Shown here: piece after piece, positions 45,611 to 53,441 of the stretch
Layout of the letters: each line of letters opens with the position of its first letter
Position numbering within the stretch: the first letter of the stretch is position 1
Assembly (NCBI RefSeq): GCF_036492835.1
Contig: NZ_AP025314.1
Location: forward strand, 4,630,010-4,694,009
DNA: 64,000 bases
From: Fulvitalea axinellae
Lineage (GTDB): Bacteria > Bacteroidota > Bacteroidia > Cytophagales > Cyclobacteriaceae
Direction: 5' to 3'
Notes under the pieces: generated by a model
Database searches by the model: none
Seen by the model: the letters and a program-made list of their open reading frames with translations, nothing else
Told to the model about the DNA's origin: nothing
Made by a program: the position numbers and the translations under genes

Positions 45611-46759
45611 TTATTTCTTCGCCACGGCCTTCAGGTGGTTCACTGCTGGATTTGAGAACAGCAACAGAATATGCGGAAGAATCTCATCACGCTCCATGCC
45701 CGAATCAGCCACTTGCTCATTAAGGTATTTCTCGAATCGGCTAACGTCTTCGTCAGTATATTTATCGGCGTGGGCTTTGTCCCCGTTTACCATATCCAAT
45801 GCGATATAGTTGGATGGCCAAAGCCTAAGATTGGCGTGGATTTCCCTGTCGATCGCCTCAATCAGCGTGTCGTAGAATCTGTTCGGGCCTTCGTCCGTCA
45901 CCACTTCGTCGATAAAGTCAACGATATGGCGACCAAACGAAATATGGACTCTGCCTTTCTCGCCAAGAATACCCTGCCTCATGCTGATAATATCCTCGTG
46001 CTCGCCTTTGACATACTCCTTATTGATCGCTTTCATAGCCGTTTCCTTCGCCTTAAGGCCGGCGCAAGGAATAAATTCGTATGAAATCCCGAAAGGCAGG
46101 ACATTCAGATCCATAAAGTTTTTGCGCAGGTCTTTTCCTCCGCTGAGGTTGACCATCTTCAGCACGCTCGATTGTGTGGTATCATTGCCGTCTTTGGCGC
46201 GGCCTTCGCGTTGGGCCAGCCACACCGAACTGTTTCCGCTTGTGATCTGATGGCGGATATAATTCGAAAGCCTTTTGGAATGCATCAGCAACTCGCGGGC
46301 GGAAACGCCTCTGGTCACCATAAAACTTTTGTTGAGCTTCACGACATCGCGCACCAACGGGTTCTCCAGAAGATTGCTTCCTATGGCAATCTCGCAAGTG
46401 TCAGCCTCGGCCTCGTTCAGGAAAAAATTCAGCAGACCAGAATCCAGCACAATATCTCGGTGGTTCGATATAAAAAGGTGCTTGTCGCCGTCCAACGCCC
46501 GCTCGCTGTTCTCCACCGTAAAACCATCCGTAGTGGTATGGATAATATTCGCCAAAGCGTAAGCGATCACGTAAGTCTGAAACTCCTTGATTGTAGTCGC
46601 TTGGGGAAGCATTTTGTTAACGTACTCCTTTTGGTCGTCTCCCAAAAATGCGTCAACAGTCTGAATGAACTCCTCATGTTTGAGCAGTTCCTGAATCACG
46701 TCATAGGCCTCGTGGTCCCGGTAAGGCCTAATCTCTTCGAAATCATTAATATCTATCAT
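45611..46759 (-). CDS. Glycerol-3-phosphate/lysophosphatidate acyltransferase-like protein
   Basis: The start at 46759 (MIDINDFEEIRPYRDHEAYDV) is preferred over one nine codons upstream. The 382-residue protein has the acyltransferase HX4D motif in LFISNHRDIVLDSG and a later REGRAKDG block, as in the PlsC/PlsB superfamily. It probably acylates a phospholipid intermediate at the inner membrane. The gene is followed by a terminator and preceded by folA and fmt on the same strand. Confidence 0.85.
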   Translation of the reverse strand: MIDINDFEEIRPYRDHEAYDVIQELLKHEEFIQTVDAFLGDDQKEYVNKMLPQATTIKEFQTYVIAYALANIIHTTTDGFTVENSERALDGDKHLFISNHRDIVLDSGLLNFFLNEAEADTCEIAIGSNLLENPLVRDVVKLNKSFMVTRGVSARELLMHSKRLSNYIRHQITSGNSSVWLAQREGRAKDGNDTTQSSVLKMVNLSGGKDLRKNFMDLNVLPFGISYEFIPCAGLKAKETAMKAINKEYVKGEHEDIISMRQGILGEKGRVHISFGRHIVDFIDEVVTDEGPNRFYDTLIEAIDREIHANLRLWPSNYIALDMVNGDKAHADKYTDEDVSRFEKYLNEQVADSGMERDEILPHILLLFSNPAVNHLKAVAKK

Positions 46760-46866
46760 TCGGTTCCGAATTTTGTATTGGAACAATGGAAAAAGTCTCT
46801 AGGCTTTAACCAAGCCGAAAATTACGAAACTATACAGGAAACTTTACTAGAAGCCCGGCATATTCG

Positions 46867-47358
46867 TCATTTTTTCAAAAATGTAACAAAGCTGTAAGCG
46901 TACGGGTTTTTCTCGTCGGCTTCGTGATCTTCCCTGGATATTTCTTTCCAGTCATCGGCCAAAAGGTCAGGAAAAAACGTGTCCGCCTCAAAAGTGGCTT
47001 TCACCTCCGTCAAGTATATTTTATCCGCCAATGGCATGGCCATCTCGTAAATCTGCGCTCCGCCAGCTAAAAAGACCTCGTCTTTACCCAATTCCCGGGC
47101 TTTCTCAATCGCCTCAGCAACGGAACTGGCCAAAAGGCATCCTTCGGCCTTATATTCCGAATTTCGGGTCACGATGATCGTCGTACGGCCCGGCAGTGGT
47201 CGCCCGATGGACTCGTAAGTCTTACGGCCCATCACCATAACGCCACCCATGGTGGTTTTCTTGAAGAACTTTAAATCGGCGGGCAAACGCCAGATCAAAT
47301 CGTTGTCTTTGCCAATGGCGCCGTTTTCGGCGCGGGCCACAATGATGGAAACAGTCAT
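46867..47358 (-). CDS. folA: Dihydrofolate reductase
   Basis: The 163-residue enzyme reduces dihydrofolate with NADPH. Typical landmarks are present: IVARAENGAIGKDNDLIWRLPADLKFFKKTT at the N-terminus, VMGRKTYESIG in the middle, FLAGGAQIYE near residue 95, and the C-terminal YSFVTFLKK. It lies 51 bases after fmt on the same strand, so the two probably form an operon for folate-dependent metabolism. Confidence 0.95.
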   Translation of the reverse strand: MTVSIIVARAENGAIGKDNDLIWRLPADLKFFKKTTMGGVMVMGRKTYESIGRPLPGRTTIIVTRNSEYKAEGCLLASSVAEAIEKARELGKDEVFLAGGAQIYEMAMPLADKIYLTEVKATFEADTFFPDLLADDWKEISREDHEADEKNPYAYSFVTFLKK

Positions 47359-47409
47359 TTTATCGAAAAGTAAAGATGTCGAAAAACGGCTCGGTAACTT
47401 CTGCCGAGA

Positions 47410-48342
47410 TTAGAGTTTGTTGCCTCTCAGGAAATCCTCCACACCCATACGGCGCTTGCCCGGAGCCTGAAGTTCCTTTATGTTGATATATCCGTCGAGA
47501 GTTCGGATTTTCAAGAACTTTTTCCCATCCGTTACGAACTCGCCCGCTTTCTTGGAGTCTTGTTCGCCTGAGCTTTCTTTTTCCGTGAGAAAAACTTTAT
47601 GCGTTTTTCCGTCCTCAATACTGTCCGTCCAAGCGGCAGGATAGGGGGAAAGGCCTCTGATAAAGTCATAAACCTCGGCTGTCGGCCTATTCCAGTCGAT
47701 CTTGCACGTTTCCTTGAATATCTTCGGCGCATGCTTAATCTCGACGTTTTCGGGCTGAGGAACCGGATTAACGGAACCGTCGGCCAGCGCATCAACAGTG
47801 CGAGTCACTAAGCTCCCGCCTTTTTCCATCAAGCGCGCATACAGCGTGCCTACGTTATCGTCTTCGTTGATCGGTTCCTCTACCTGCAAAAGAACACTTC
47901 CCGTATCAATTTCATGCTTGAGCAAGAAAGTGGTCAGGCCAGTTTTCTTCTCTCCGTTAATAATCGCCCAGTTGATTGGCGCTGCGCCACGGTATTGGGG
48001 CAATAGCGAAGCGTGCAGGTTGAACGTCCCCATTTGAGGCATAGACCACACCACTTCCGGAAGCATCCGGAAAGCCACCACCACTTGCAGATCGGCTTTA
48101 TAAGAACTGAGTTCCTCTATAAACTCCGGAGCCTTGAGCCTTTCGGGCTGAAGAACGGGGATGCCTTTCTCAACGGCATAATCCTTTACCGGAGTAGTGC
48201 CCAACTTACGTCCACGGCCTTTCGGCTTGTCGGGAGCGGTGACTACGGCCACTACATTATATCCGCCTTCCACCAAAGATGCTAATGACGGCACGGCGAA
48301 CTCCGGCGTACCCATATATATGATTCTCAGATCCTTATTCAT
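47410..48342 (-). CDS. fmt: Methionyl-tRNA formyltransferase
   Basis: The 310-residue enzyme formylates initiator Met-tRNA using 10-formyl-THF. N-terminal RIIYMGTPEFAVPSL, the catalytic HASLLPQYRGAAPINWAI (with SLLPxYRG) and the C-terminal DGYINIKELQAPGKRRM domain are all present. The placement next to folA links two folate-using steps. Confidence 0.96.
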   Translation of the reverse strand: MNKDLRIIYMGTPEFAVPSLASLVEGGYNVVAVVTAPDKPKGRGRKLGTTPVKDYAVEKGIPVLQPERLKAPEFIEELSSYKADLQVVVAFRMLPEVVWSMPQMGTFNLHASLLPQYRGAAPINWAIINGEKKTGLTTFLLKHEIDTGSVLLQVEEPINEDDNVGTLYARLMEKGGSLVTRTVDALADGSVNPVPQPENVEIKHAPKIFKETCKIDWNRPTAEVYDFIRGLSPYPAAWTDSIEDGKTHKVFLTEKESSGEQDSKKAGEFVTDGKKFLKIRTLDGYINIKELQAPGKRRMGVEDFLRGNKL

Positions 48343-48466
48343 ATCCCAGATAATTTTGAACGCTAATTTACGCCAAAGGCCTGTATTTTTCAGAAAAAAT
48401 AAAACCTATTGGGATAGCAACCGGACTTTAGGGGAAGTAGTTGAATCAGGCACAAGCCAAAAAACA

Positions 48467-48498
48467 ACGGGGCGACCATTTTTAGATGATCGCCCCGT
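48467..48498 (-). terminator. Terminator after the secreted protein gene 48505-50022
   Basis: ACGGGGCGA and TCGCCCCGT are perfect arms. Read on the minus strand, the hairpin is followed by TGTTTTTTGGC. It separates the secreted protein from fmt. Confidence 0.8.
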
Positions 48499-48504
48499 TC
48501 AATT

Positions 48505-50022
48505 TTATTTCGCTACCAAGTCCGTCAAGGCCTCTTTCCTGACCTCCTCGCCTTGGTGACTGCTAATCTCAGTCCCTTCAGGCGTATTGATTACCAGGTT
48601 TTCAAAGCTAAGAAAACGCTTTTTTAGATCGTCCCGAATTCTTTTGTCCCGAATTCGCTGATAAAAACTTTTATAGCTTTTTCTAGCTTCAGGATACAGC
48701 TCTCTCTTTTTCAACAAATTCCGAAAGACTCTACCATACATCAAATCCGCCGTATAAGCGTCCAAGTCGGTAGCGGCTACAAACGTGTCGACAGAAGCGA
48801 CATCATCCCGTAGGCCAGCATCCATAGCGCCCAATTGTCCAAAAATAGCGAAGGCAATCCTAGCTTTCGCAAATTGCCTGTACTGCGAGATACAACCGCT
48901 CGGCTCCAAGCGCGCTTCCATACTTTCCAGCTCTTTCTCATAAAGCGTCTTCAGCGAAGCTCTTGTTGCTTTATTGGACAGATCCACCTTATTCCCCAAT
49001 TGGGTTTTCACGGAAAGCTCCGCCAATTGAAGATCCAAAGCTTCGGAAAACTTATCCGCATCATGGCTAAGACCGGATGTCTTACCAATCAGCTTCGCCT
49101 TGTCTGCATCGCTAATATCAAGAAGCATGTTTCCACCCGCCTGAACGATTACCCGATAAGTGTCCTTCCCGGCATTTACGATCAATTCGGCCGGAAAATC
49201 CATATCCAGCCCCACTATCGCCTCACCGTCCCTAACGCTAATCGCTTTTTTAAAATGCCTGTCCGAATAAAGTGAATTACCTTTAACAGAAATCTCGTTT
49301 AATTGTCTTCCTGCCAGTATATAAAGCTTGGTATCGTCCTCAGGCCTTACGGAAGACGTAAGACCTCCCTTATTCGGAACGTAAAGACTGTTTGGAATGA
49401 TATTATCAAACTGACGCCAAGTCTGCTCCCCATTTTTTCTCAACATAAGCTGTTCGGCTCTGGAAAGCCAGCATACAAAACCGGCTTTATTCCCTTGGGG
49501 ATCGACCATTGTGACAGCATACTTCCCGTCATCATACTCCACCTTCTCAATAGAGCTTAATCCGCCAGGACTCAAAACCTGTCCTTCCCCAAAACTAAAG
49601 CACCAACTTTTGTCCGGCCCCGTTGTATACCAATTTCCCAACAATGCCTTGGGCAATGCGCCTATAATCTTACGCTGAGGCTCCCCTTGATTTCTGTAGG
49701 CCTTCGGTCCATTTCCTCCAACCGCTTCAACATAGCCGTCAACCGCACTTTTTCTGACAAACAATTCTCCCGCTTCGTGCCGAATTAAATATGACGCTGA
49801 GCCAATAGCCCATATGCCAGTATTTTTCAGACTTTTCCCGGCCACGCTAACTCCACTTGATCTTACGGACAACATGGAGTTATCCACGTCGCTAACCCAT
49901 CTCCCCGTTCCGAAGTCTCCCAAAAAAACACTGTAGTCTAGCTTTACCTTTTCCGTTTGGGCAAACAAACAAACGGGCAAACAAGCCAAAACAATAAGAG
50001 CTAAGGATTTAACTTTTGTCAT
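48505..50022 (-). CDS. Hypothetical secreted protein
   Basis: The start at 50022 begins a signal peptide (MTKVKSLALIVLACLPVCLFAQ). A start 16 codons upstream is unlikely. The 505-residue protein has a β-rich front half (FGTGRWVSDVDN, LPKALLGNWYTTGPDKSWCFSFGEG) and a helical back half. Its front half resembles the N-terminal parts of some Bacteroidota TlpA-like proteins, but no thioredoxin domain follows. I do not recognise a family. Confidence 0.72.
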   Translation of the reverse strand: MTKVKSLALIVLACLPVCLFAQTEKVKLDYSVFLGDFGTGRWVSDVDNSMLSVRSSGVSVAGKSLKNTGIWAIGSASYLIRHEAGELFVRKSAVDGYVEAVGGNGPKAYRNQGEPQRKIIGALPKALLGNWYTTGPDKSWCFSFGEGQVLSPGGLSSIEKVEYDDGKYAVTMVDPQGNKAGFVCWLSRAEQLMLRKNGEQTWRQFDNIIPNSLYVPNKGGLTSSVRPEDDTKLYILAGRQLNEISVKGNSLYSDRHFKKAISVRDGEAIVGLDMDFPAELIVNAGKDTYRVIVQAGGNMLLDISDADKAKLIGKTSGLSHDADKFSEALDLQLAELSVKTQLGNKVDLSNKATRASLKTLYEKELESMEARLEPSGCISQYRQFAKARIAFAIFGQLGAMDAGLRDDVASVDTFVAATDLDAYTADLMYGRVFRNLLKKRELYPEARKSYKSFYQRIRDKRIRDDLKKRFLSFENLVINTPEGTEISSHQGEEVRKEALTDLVAK

Positions 50023-50351
50023 AATGTACGTAATGATGTTTTTCCTTTGCGAACAAAAATGTGTCCACACAAGGATCTATCTACCCCAATAGATTCCATA
50101 AATGGTCTGACAAGACACAAAAACGACTTGCATGATGACTTACAGACAACATATAGACACAAAAAAAAACTAAATGGTGGTATTTGGCTTCAAACTTAAC
50201 TAAGAATATTCCCCGACGCACTATGTTTAGTAAAAAAATCACCCGATTATGACAATAACATGATAAAAGCCGTAAAGAAGGGAGATTCATACTGAAATAA
50301 AAAAGTCATAAAATGCAAAAATCCCGAAACTTTCGCCTCGGGATTTCTCAG
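50023..50351. other. Intergenic stretch between secreted protein and tRNA cluster
   Basis: No gene is seen apart from a terminator at its right end. The segment next to 50022 should hold the promoter of the minus-strand secreted protein. Confidence 0.5.
50317..50346 (-). terminator. Terminator after the tRNA-Ser cluster
   Basis: On the minus strand AAATCCCGA pairs with TCGGGATTT across a short loop, followed by TTGCATTTTATGACTTTTTT. It directly follows the last tRNA gene. Confidence 0.75.
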
Positions 50352-50436
50352 CAGAGAGTGAGGGATTCGAACCCCCGGTGCCTCACGGCACAACGGTTTT
50401 CAAGACCGCCGCATTCGACCACTCTGCCAACTCTCT
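50352..50436 (-). tRNA. tRNA-Ser (UGA), copy 1
   Basis: It folds as 85 bases with the perfect 7-bp acceptor stem AGAGAGT/ACTCTCT and discriminator G. The anticodon loop is CTTGAAA (anticodon UGA) and the long variable arm is GTGCC-GTGA-GGCAC, typical of serine tRNAs. No CCA is encoded. It is the last copy in transcription order. Confidence 0.95.
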
Positions 50437-50461
50437 GGATATGGTCTTTACAAATAAGGAG

Positions 50462-50546
50462 CAGAGAGTGAGGGATTCGAACCCCCGGTACCTCGCGGTA
50501 CAACGGTTTTCAAGACCGCCGCATTCGACCACTCTGCCAACTCTCT
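50462..50546 (-). tRNA. tRNA-Ser (UGA), copy 2
   Basis: This has the same acceptor stem and anticodon as copy 1. The variable arm is GTACC-GCGA-GGTAC: a G/C pair of the other copies is replaced by an A/T pair, so pairing is kept. Confidence 0.95.
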
Positions 50547-50581
50547 AAAATATCTTTCACTCAAAAAGGCCTAAGCCTTCG

Positions 50582-50666
50582 CAGAGAGTGAGGGATTCGA
50601 ACCCCCGGTGCCTCGCGGCACAACGGTTTTCAAGACCGCCGCATTCGACCACTCTGCCAACTCTCT
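50582..50666 (-). tRNA. tRNA-Ser (UGA), copy 3
   Basis: The 85-base sequence has variable arm GTGCC-GCGA-GGCAC, identical in all visible positions to copy 4. Confidence 0.95.
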
Positions 50667-50697
50667 AAGATATTTTTTTATGGTCAATTTCCCCTTG

Positions 50698-50782
50698 CAG
50701 AGAGTGAGGGATTCGAACCCCCGGTGCCTCGCGGCACAACGGTTTTCAAGACCGCCGCATTCGACCACTCTGCCAACTCTCT
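50698..50782 (-). tRNA. tRNA-Ser (UGA), copy 4
   Basis: This is the first copy in transcription order, nearest the promoter at 50804-50833. The variable arm equals that of copy 3. Spacers between the four copies are 25, 35 and 31 bases, so they are probably processed from one transcript. Confidence 0.95.
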
Positions 50783-50803
50783 GTATTTTCTCTTAAGGGA
50801 CTG

Positions 50804-50833
50804 CAAAGGTAAGAGGTCTTCCTTTAATGTCAA
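50804..50833 (-). promoter_or_regulatory. Promoter of the tRNA-Ser cluster, TTG-N19-TACCTTTG
   Basis: On the minus strand TTG (50833-50831, within TTTGACA) is followed after exactly 19 bases by TACCTTTG (50811-50804). This matches the Bacteroidota -33/-7 consensus fully and is the best promoter seen in the window. Confidence 0.8.
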
Positions 50834-50880
50834 ATTCCGGGCAGGAATTTTTTCGTTCCATTGCCTCTAAAAATCGTTCC

Positions 50881-51306
50881 TCACCCCTTTGGAGCCACAT
50901 TTTCGAAGAAAGGGTAGAAGAGTTTCAGGATATTCTCGGGCGCTTCGGTAGGCTTTCCTGTCCGCATGTCAACGAAGACCAGTGTCGTACGTCCCAAGTT
51001 GATTTTCGTCCCGTCCTCTTTGTACACTTCGTACTCAAACTTCAACCTTACTCCCGGTAATTCTCTCATAATTACCTTCACCGTAAGCAAGTCGTCATAC
51101 CGGGCCGGACGGATATATTTTACGTTCGCCTCCAACACCGGCAACATCACGCCTTGGCGCTCCATATCCCTGTAAGCCAAGCCCAAATCTCTCAGCGCCT
51201 CGGTTCTGGCCTCTTCAAAATACGCCAGATAATTGGCGTGGTACACATAACCCATCTGGTCCGTTTCGGCATACCTTACCCTTATCTTCCTTTCGTATAC
51301 AAACAT
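50881..51306 (-). CDS. 4HBT-type acyl-CoA thioesterase
   Basis: The 141-residue hotdog protein resembles YbgC/FadM-type thioesterases, which hydrolyse acyl-CoA in the cytoplasm. VRYAETDQMGYVYHANYLAYFEEAR at residues 10-34 carries the catalytic Asp (TDQMG) and the Y-H/N that follows it. RTTLVFVDMRTGKPTEAP is the conserved C-terminal strand. In some genomes ybgC belongs to a tol-pal cluster, but no tol genes are here. Confidence 0.92.
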   Translation of the reverse strand: MFVYERKIRVRYAETDQMGYVYHANYLAYFEEARTEALRDLGLAYRDMERQGVMLPVLEANVKYIRPARYDDLLTVKVIMRELPGVRLKFEYEVYKEDGTKINLGRTTLVFVDMRTGKPTEAPENILKLFYPFFENVAPKG

Positions 51307-51574
51307 GTTTCTGTTAGTTTCATTTTAAGTAAAGTCCTAAGACTTCGCACGCAACACAATTCGGACAAAACTACCCATTTCATCGCTCAGTCCATAACTC
51401 TAAGCATTCAAAATACCGCTGGGTCGGCCTCTCAAAATTCCGCCGTTCCAGATAATCATCTCGGCTAAGAAGAAGGATCTGTTATCCTGAAAATAAAATA
51501 ATCTTACCGAATACCACTAATGTAAATAATCTATTAATTTAGTTTCAAAATCACATTTTAACGATTAACCTTTT

Positions 51575-51582
51575 TATATTTG
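51575..51582 (+). promoter_or_regulatory. -7 box TATATTTG before the 81-residue protein
   Basis: It matches the TAnnTTTG -7 consensus and lies 62 bases before the ATG at 51645. No TTG is at the exact -33 place. The preceding 51307-51574 shows no gene. Confidence 0.5.
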
Positions 51583-51644
51583 CGCTGGTTGAAGAGCTGG
51601 TATTTGAGAGAAAATCATTTATAAGCATCAAAGAGAAGACAAAA

Positions 51645-51890
51645 ATGTCGAACCAAAAAGCCAGGCCCCATCTCTCGCTAGGCGGACAAGAGCTCATCCA
51701 GATATCGAAGTTACCGATGAAGCAAATCCCAAACCTTATAGATTGGCTTCCGGACACCCGTTTCGTGTCCATTACCATGAACGGCACATCATACCACGAT
51801 TTTATCGAATATAGCGAATACGAATTCTGGTACGACGTATATTTTGACTACGAACATATGGCCGGTTACGGACCTAGCGATGAATTTTAA
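51645..51890 (+). CDS. Small hypothetical protein, acidic and aromatic
   Basis: The 81-residue protein has no signal peptide or membrane segment. Its C-terminal half is rich in Tyr, Phe, Trp, Glu and Asp (YHDFIEYSEYEFWYDVYFDYE). The composition is consistent with real coding rather than a chance ORF, and a -7 box precedes it. No family was recognised. A phage-like antagonist or DNA-mimic role would fit such a composition but is speculative. Confidence 0.55.
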   Translation: MSNQKARPHLSLGGQELIQISKLPMKQIPNLIDWLPDTRFVSITMNGTSYHDFIEYSEYEFWYDVYFDYEHMAGYGPSDEF

Positions 51891-52305
51891 TCAAAGTCGT
51901 TTCCTATTTTTTCAAACTTACTCGCCTCGTTAGGCCTTTACTATTCGCCTATCGACCTTTTGGCGTTTCCTTTATTTTCTTCTTGTATACCCTCTCCAAA
52001 TACTTTTGGCCACTGCAGGAGGTTGGATCCCATATATTACCGACATACCGACGTAGGAGTTTGAAAAGTCGGCTTACCCAAGCGCTTATCTTTTTGCCAA
52101 AACGAAATCTTTATAAATACGAAACCCCTTAGGCTTGACATTTTAGGCTACATCGTTTTAAATTTATAAAAAATTAGCACGGTGTAGCACAGTTGATGTT
52201 CGCCGGACCGTATCTGGAAAGCGTTTCTACAAACTGAAAGTAACGCATGCGAAAACCGCTTCCAGTACTTTTTCAAAATATCATTACGCTTTACCGCACA
52301 TTCCC
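51891..52305. other. Intergenic stretch before the class II aldolase gene
   Basis: No gene of protein-like character is visible in 415 bases. The part nearest 52305 is AT-rich and probably holds the promoter of the aldolase gene. Confidence 0.5.
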
Positions 52306-53160
52306 ATGGAAAAATCCAGCGATTGGAAGATCACCCCAAAAGTTCCCGATTTCGAGTATAAATGGACTCCCGGCTCAGACCCGATCACACGGGACGAAGT
52401 CGAAGAATTCTTTCACTCCGCCCCGATCAGGGAACTTAAGGAGCGCATGTGCCTGATCGGAAAAAAAATGTGGACAAAGGACTTTGTGGACGGCAACGGC
52501 GGAAACATAACCATCCGCGTCGGCGACAACTTGGCGCTTTCTACACCCACCTTGATTTCCAAGGGATTCATGACTCCAAATGACATTTGCCTGGTCAACT
52601 TGGACGGCGACCAAAAAGCCGGCTCAAGACCGCGTACCAGCGAAGCGAAAACCCACTTGGCGATTATGAAAGCCGTTCCCGAGGCCAAATCCTGTATTCA
52701 CGCCCATCCGCCGCACTCTACGGCCTTCGCCATTACGGACACCATTCCGCCAACTGGCCTTTGCTCTGAACCGGACATATTTTTGGGCGAAGTAGGCACT
52801 GTTCCTTACGCCACTCCTGGCTCGAAAGAAATCGGTGACCTCGTAGCCGCCGCCGCTCCGGACCATCAGTGTATTCTGATGCAAAACCACGGTGTAATCG
52901 TGTGGGGCAAAGACGTTGAGGACGCTTACTGGAAACTCGAAAACCTGGACGCCTTCTGCCGTACATTATTGCTGGCTACGCAACACGGCGGAACGCTTAG
53001 AAGAATGAGCCCGGAGAAAATCAGAGAGATTATCGAAATCAGGAAAGTTCTTAGTATGAGAGACAAAAGAGAGGACTGGACGGATGAACAACTGCTGGAT
53101 TACGGAGGCTTTAAAGGTGCCGAGATTTTCCAGATGAGAGAAGAAGAAAGCCAAGCCTAA
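52306..53160 (+). CDS. Class II aldolase/adducin family protein
   Basis: The 284-residue protein has the class II aldolase layout: GNGGNITIRV (substrate phosphate loop) near residue 64, IHAHPPHSTAFA with the zinc ligands His, and LMQNHGVIVWGKD with the third His. These enzymes cleave or epimerise phosphorylated sugars such as fuculose or ribulose phosphates. The catalytic Glu equivalent appears as E in EPDIFLGE. The substrate is not known from sequence. It is monocistronic with a terminator after it. Confidence 0.9.
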   Translation: MEKSSDWKITPKVPDFEYKWTPGSDPITRDEVEEFFHSAPIRELKERMCLIGKKMWTKDFVDGNGGNITIRVGDNLALSTPTLISKGFMTPNDICLVNLDGDQKAGSRPRTSEAKTHLAIMKAVPEAKSCIHAHPPHSTAFAITDTIPPTGLCSEPDIFLGEVGTVPYATPGSKEIGDLVAAAAPDHQCILMQNHGVIVWGKDVEDAYWKLENLDAFCRTLLLATQHGGTLRRMSPEKIREIIEIRKVLSMRDKREDWTDEQLLDYGGFKGAEIFQMREEESQA

Positions 53161-53190
53161 CGGCCAACAAGATCATTTACGGATAAGGAG

Positions 53191-53214
53191 ACCGGCCCGA
53201 CAGGCCGGTTTTTT
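53191..53214 (+). terminator. Terminator after the class II aldolase gene
   Basis: ACCGGCC and GGCCGGT pair across a 5-base loop and are followed by TTTTT. Confidence 0.85.
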
Positions 53215-53441
53215 GTTTTCTGGGCCTAAGCATTTCGTAAAATAATACCCAAAGGCACCCGTTACAACGAAGCGGACAATATGCTGAAAAGTCAGTGAAA
53301 AATGAGGAGCCAGACGCACTTTATCCGGCTTTTCCTTTCACAGCAAGCTTAAAATTCATATTATCAAAACGTTTTTGCCAAATAAAATTTGGACAACTTT
53401 CCGATTTATAGATTTAAGCGACCCAGAAACACAACGAATAG

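Noticed and set aside
50352..50782. Four direct repeats that could be read as a CRISPR-like array
   Set aside because: Each unit folds as a complete tRNA-Ser with intact anticodon. The repeats are 85 bases with 25-35-base spacers, unlike a CRISPR array.
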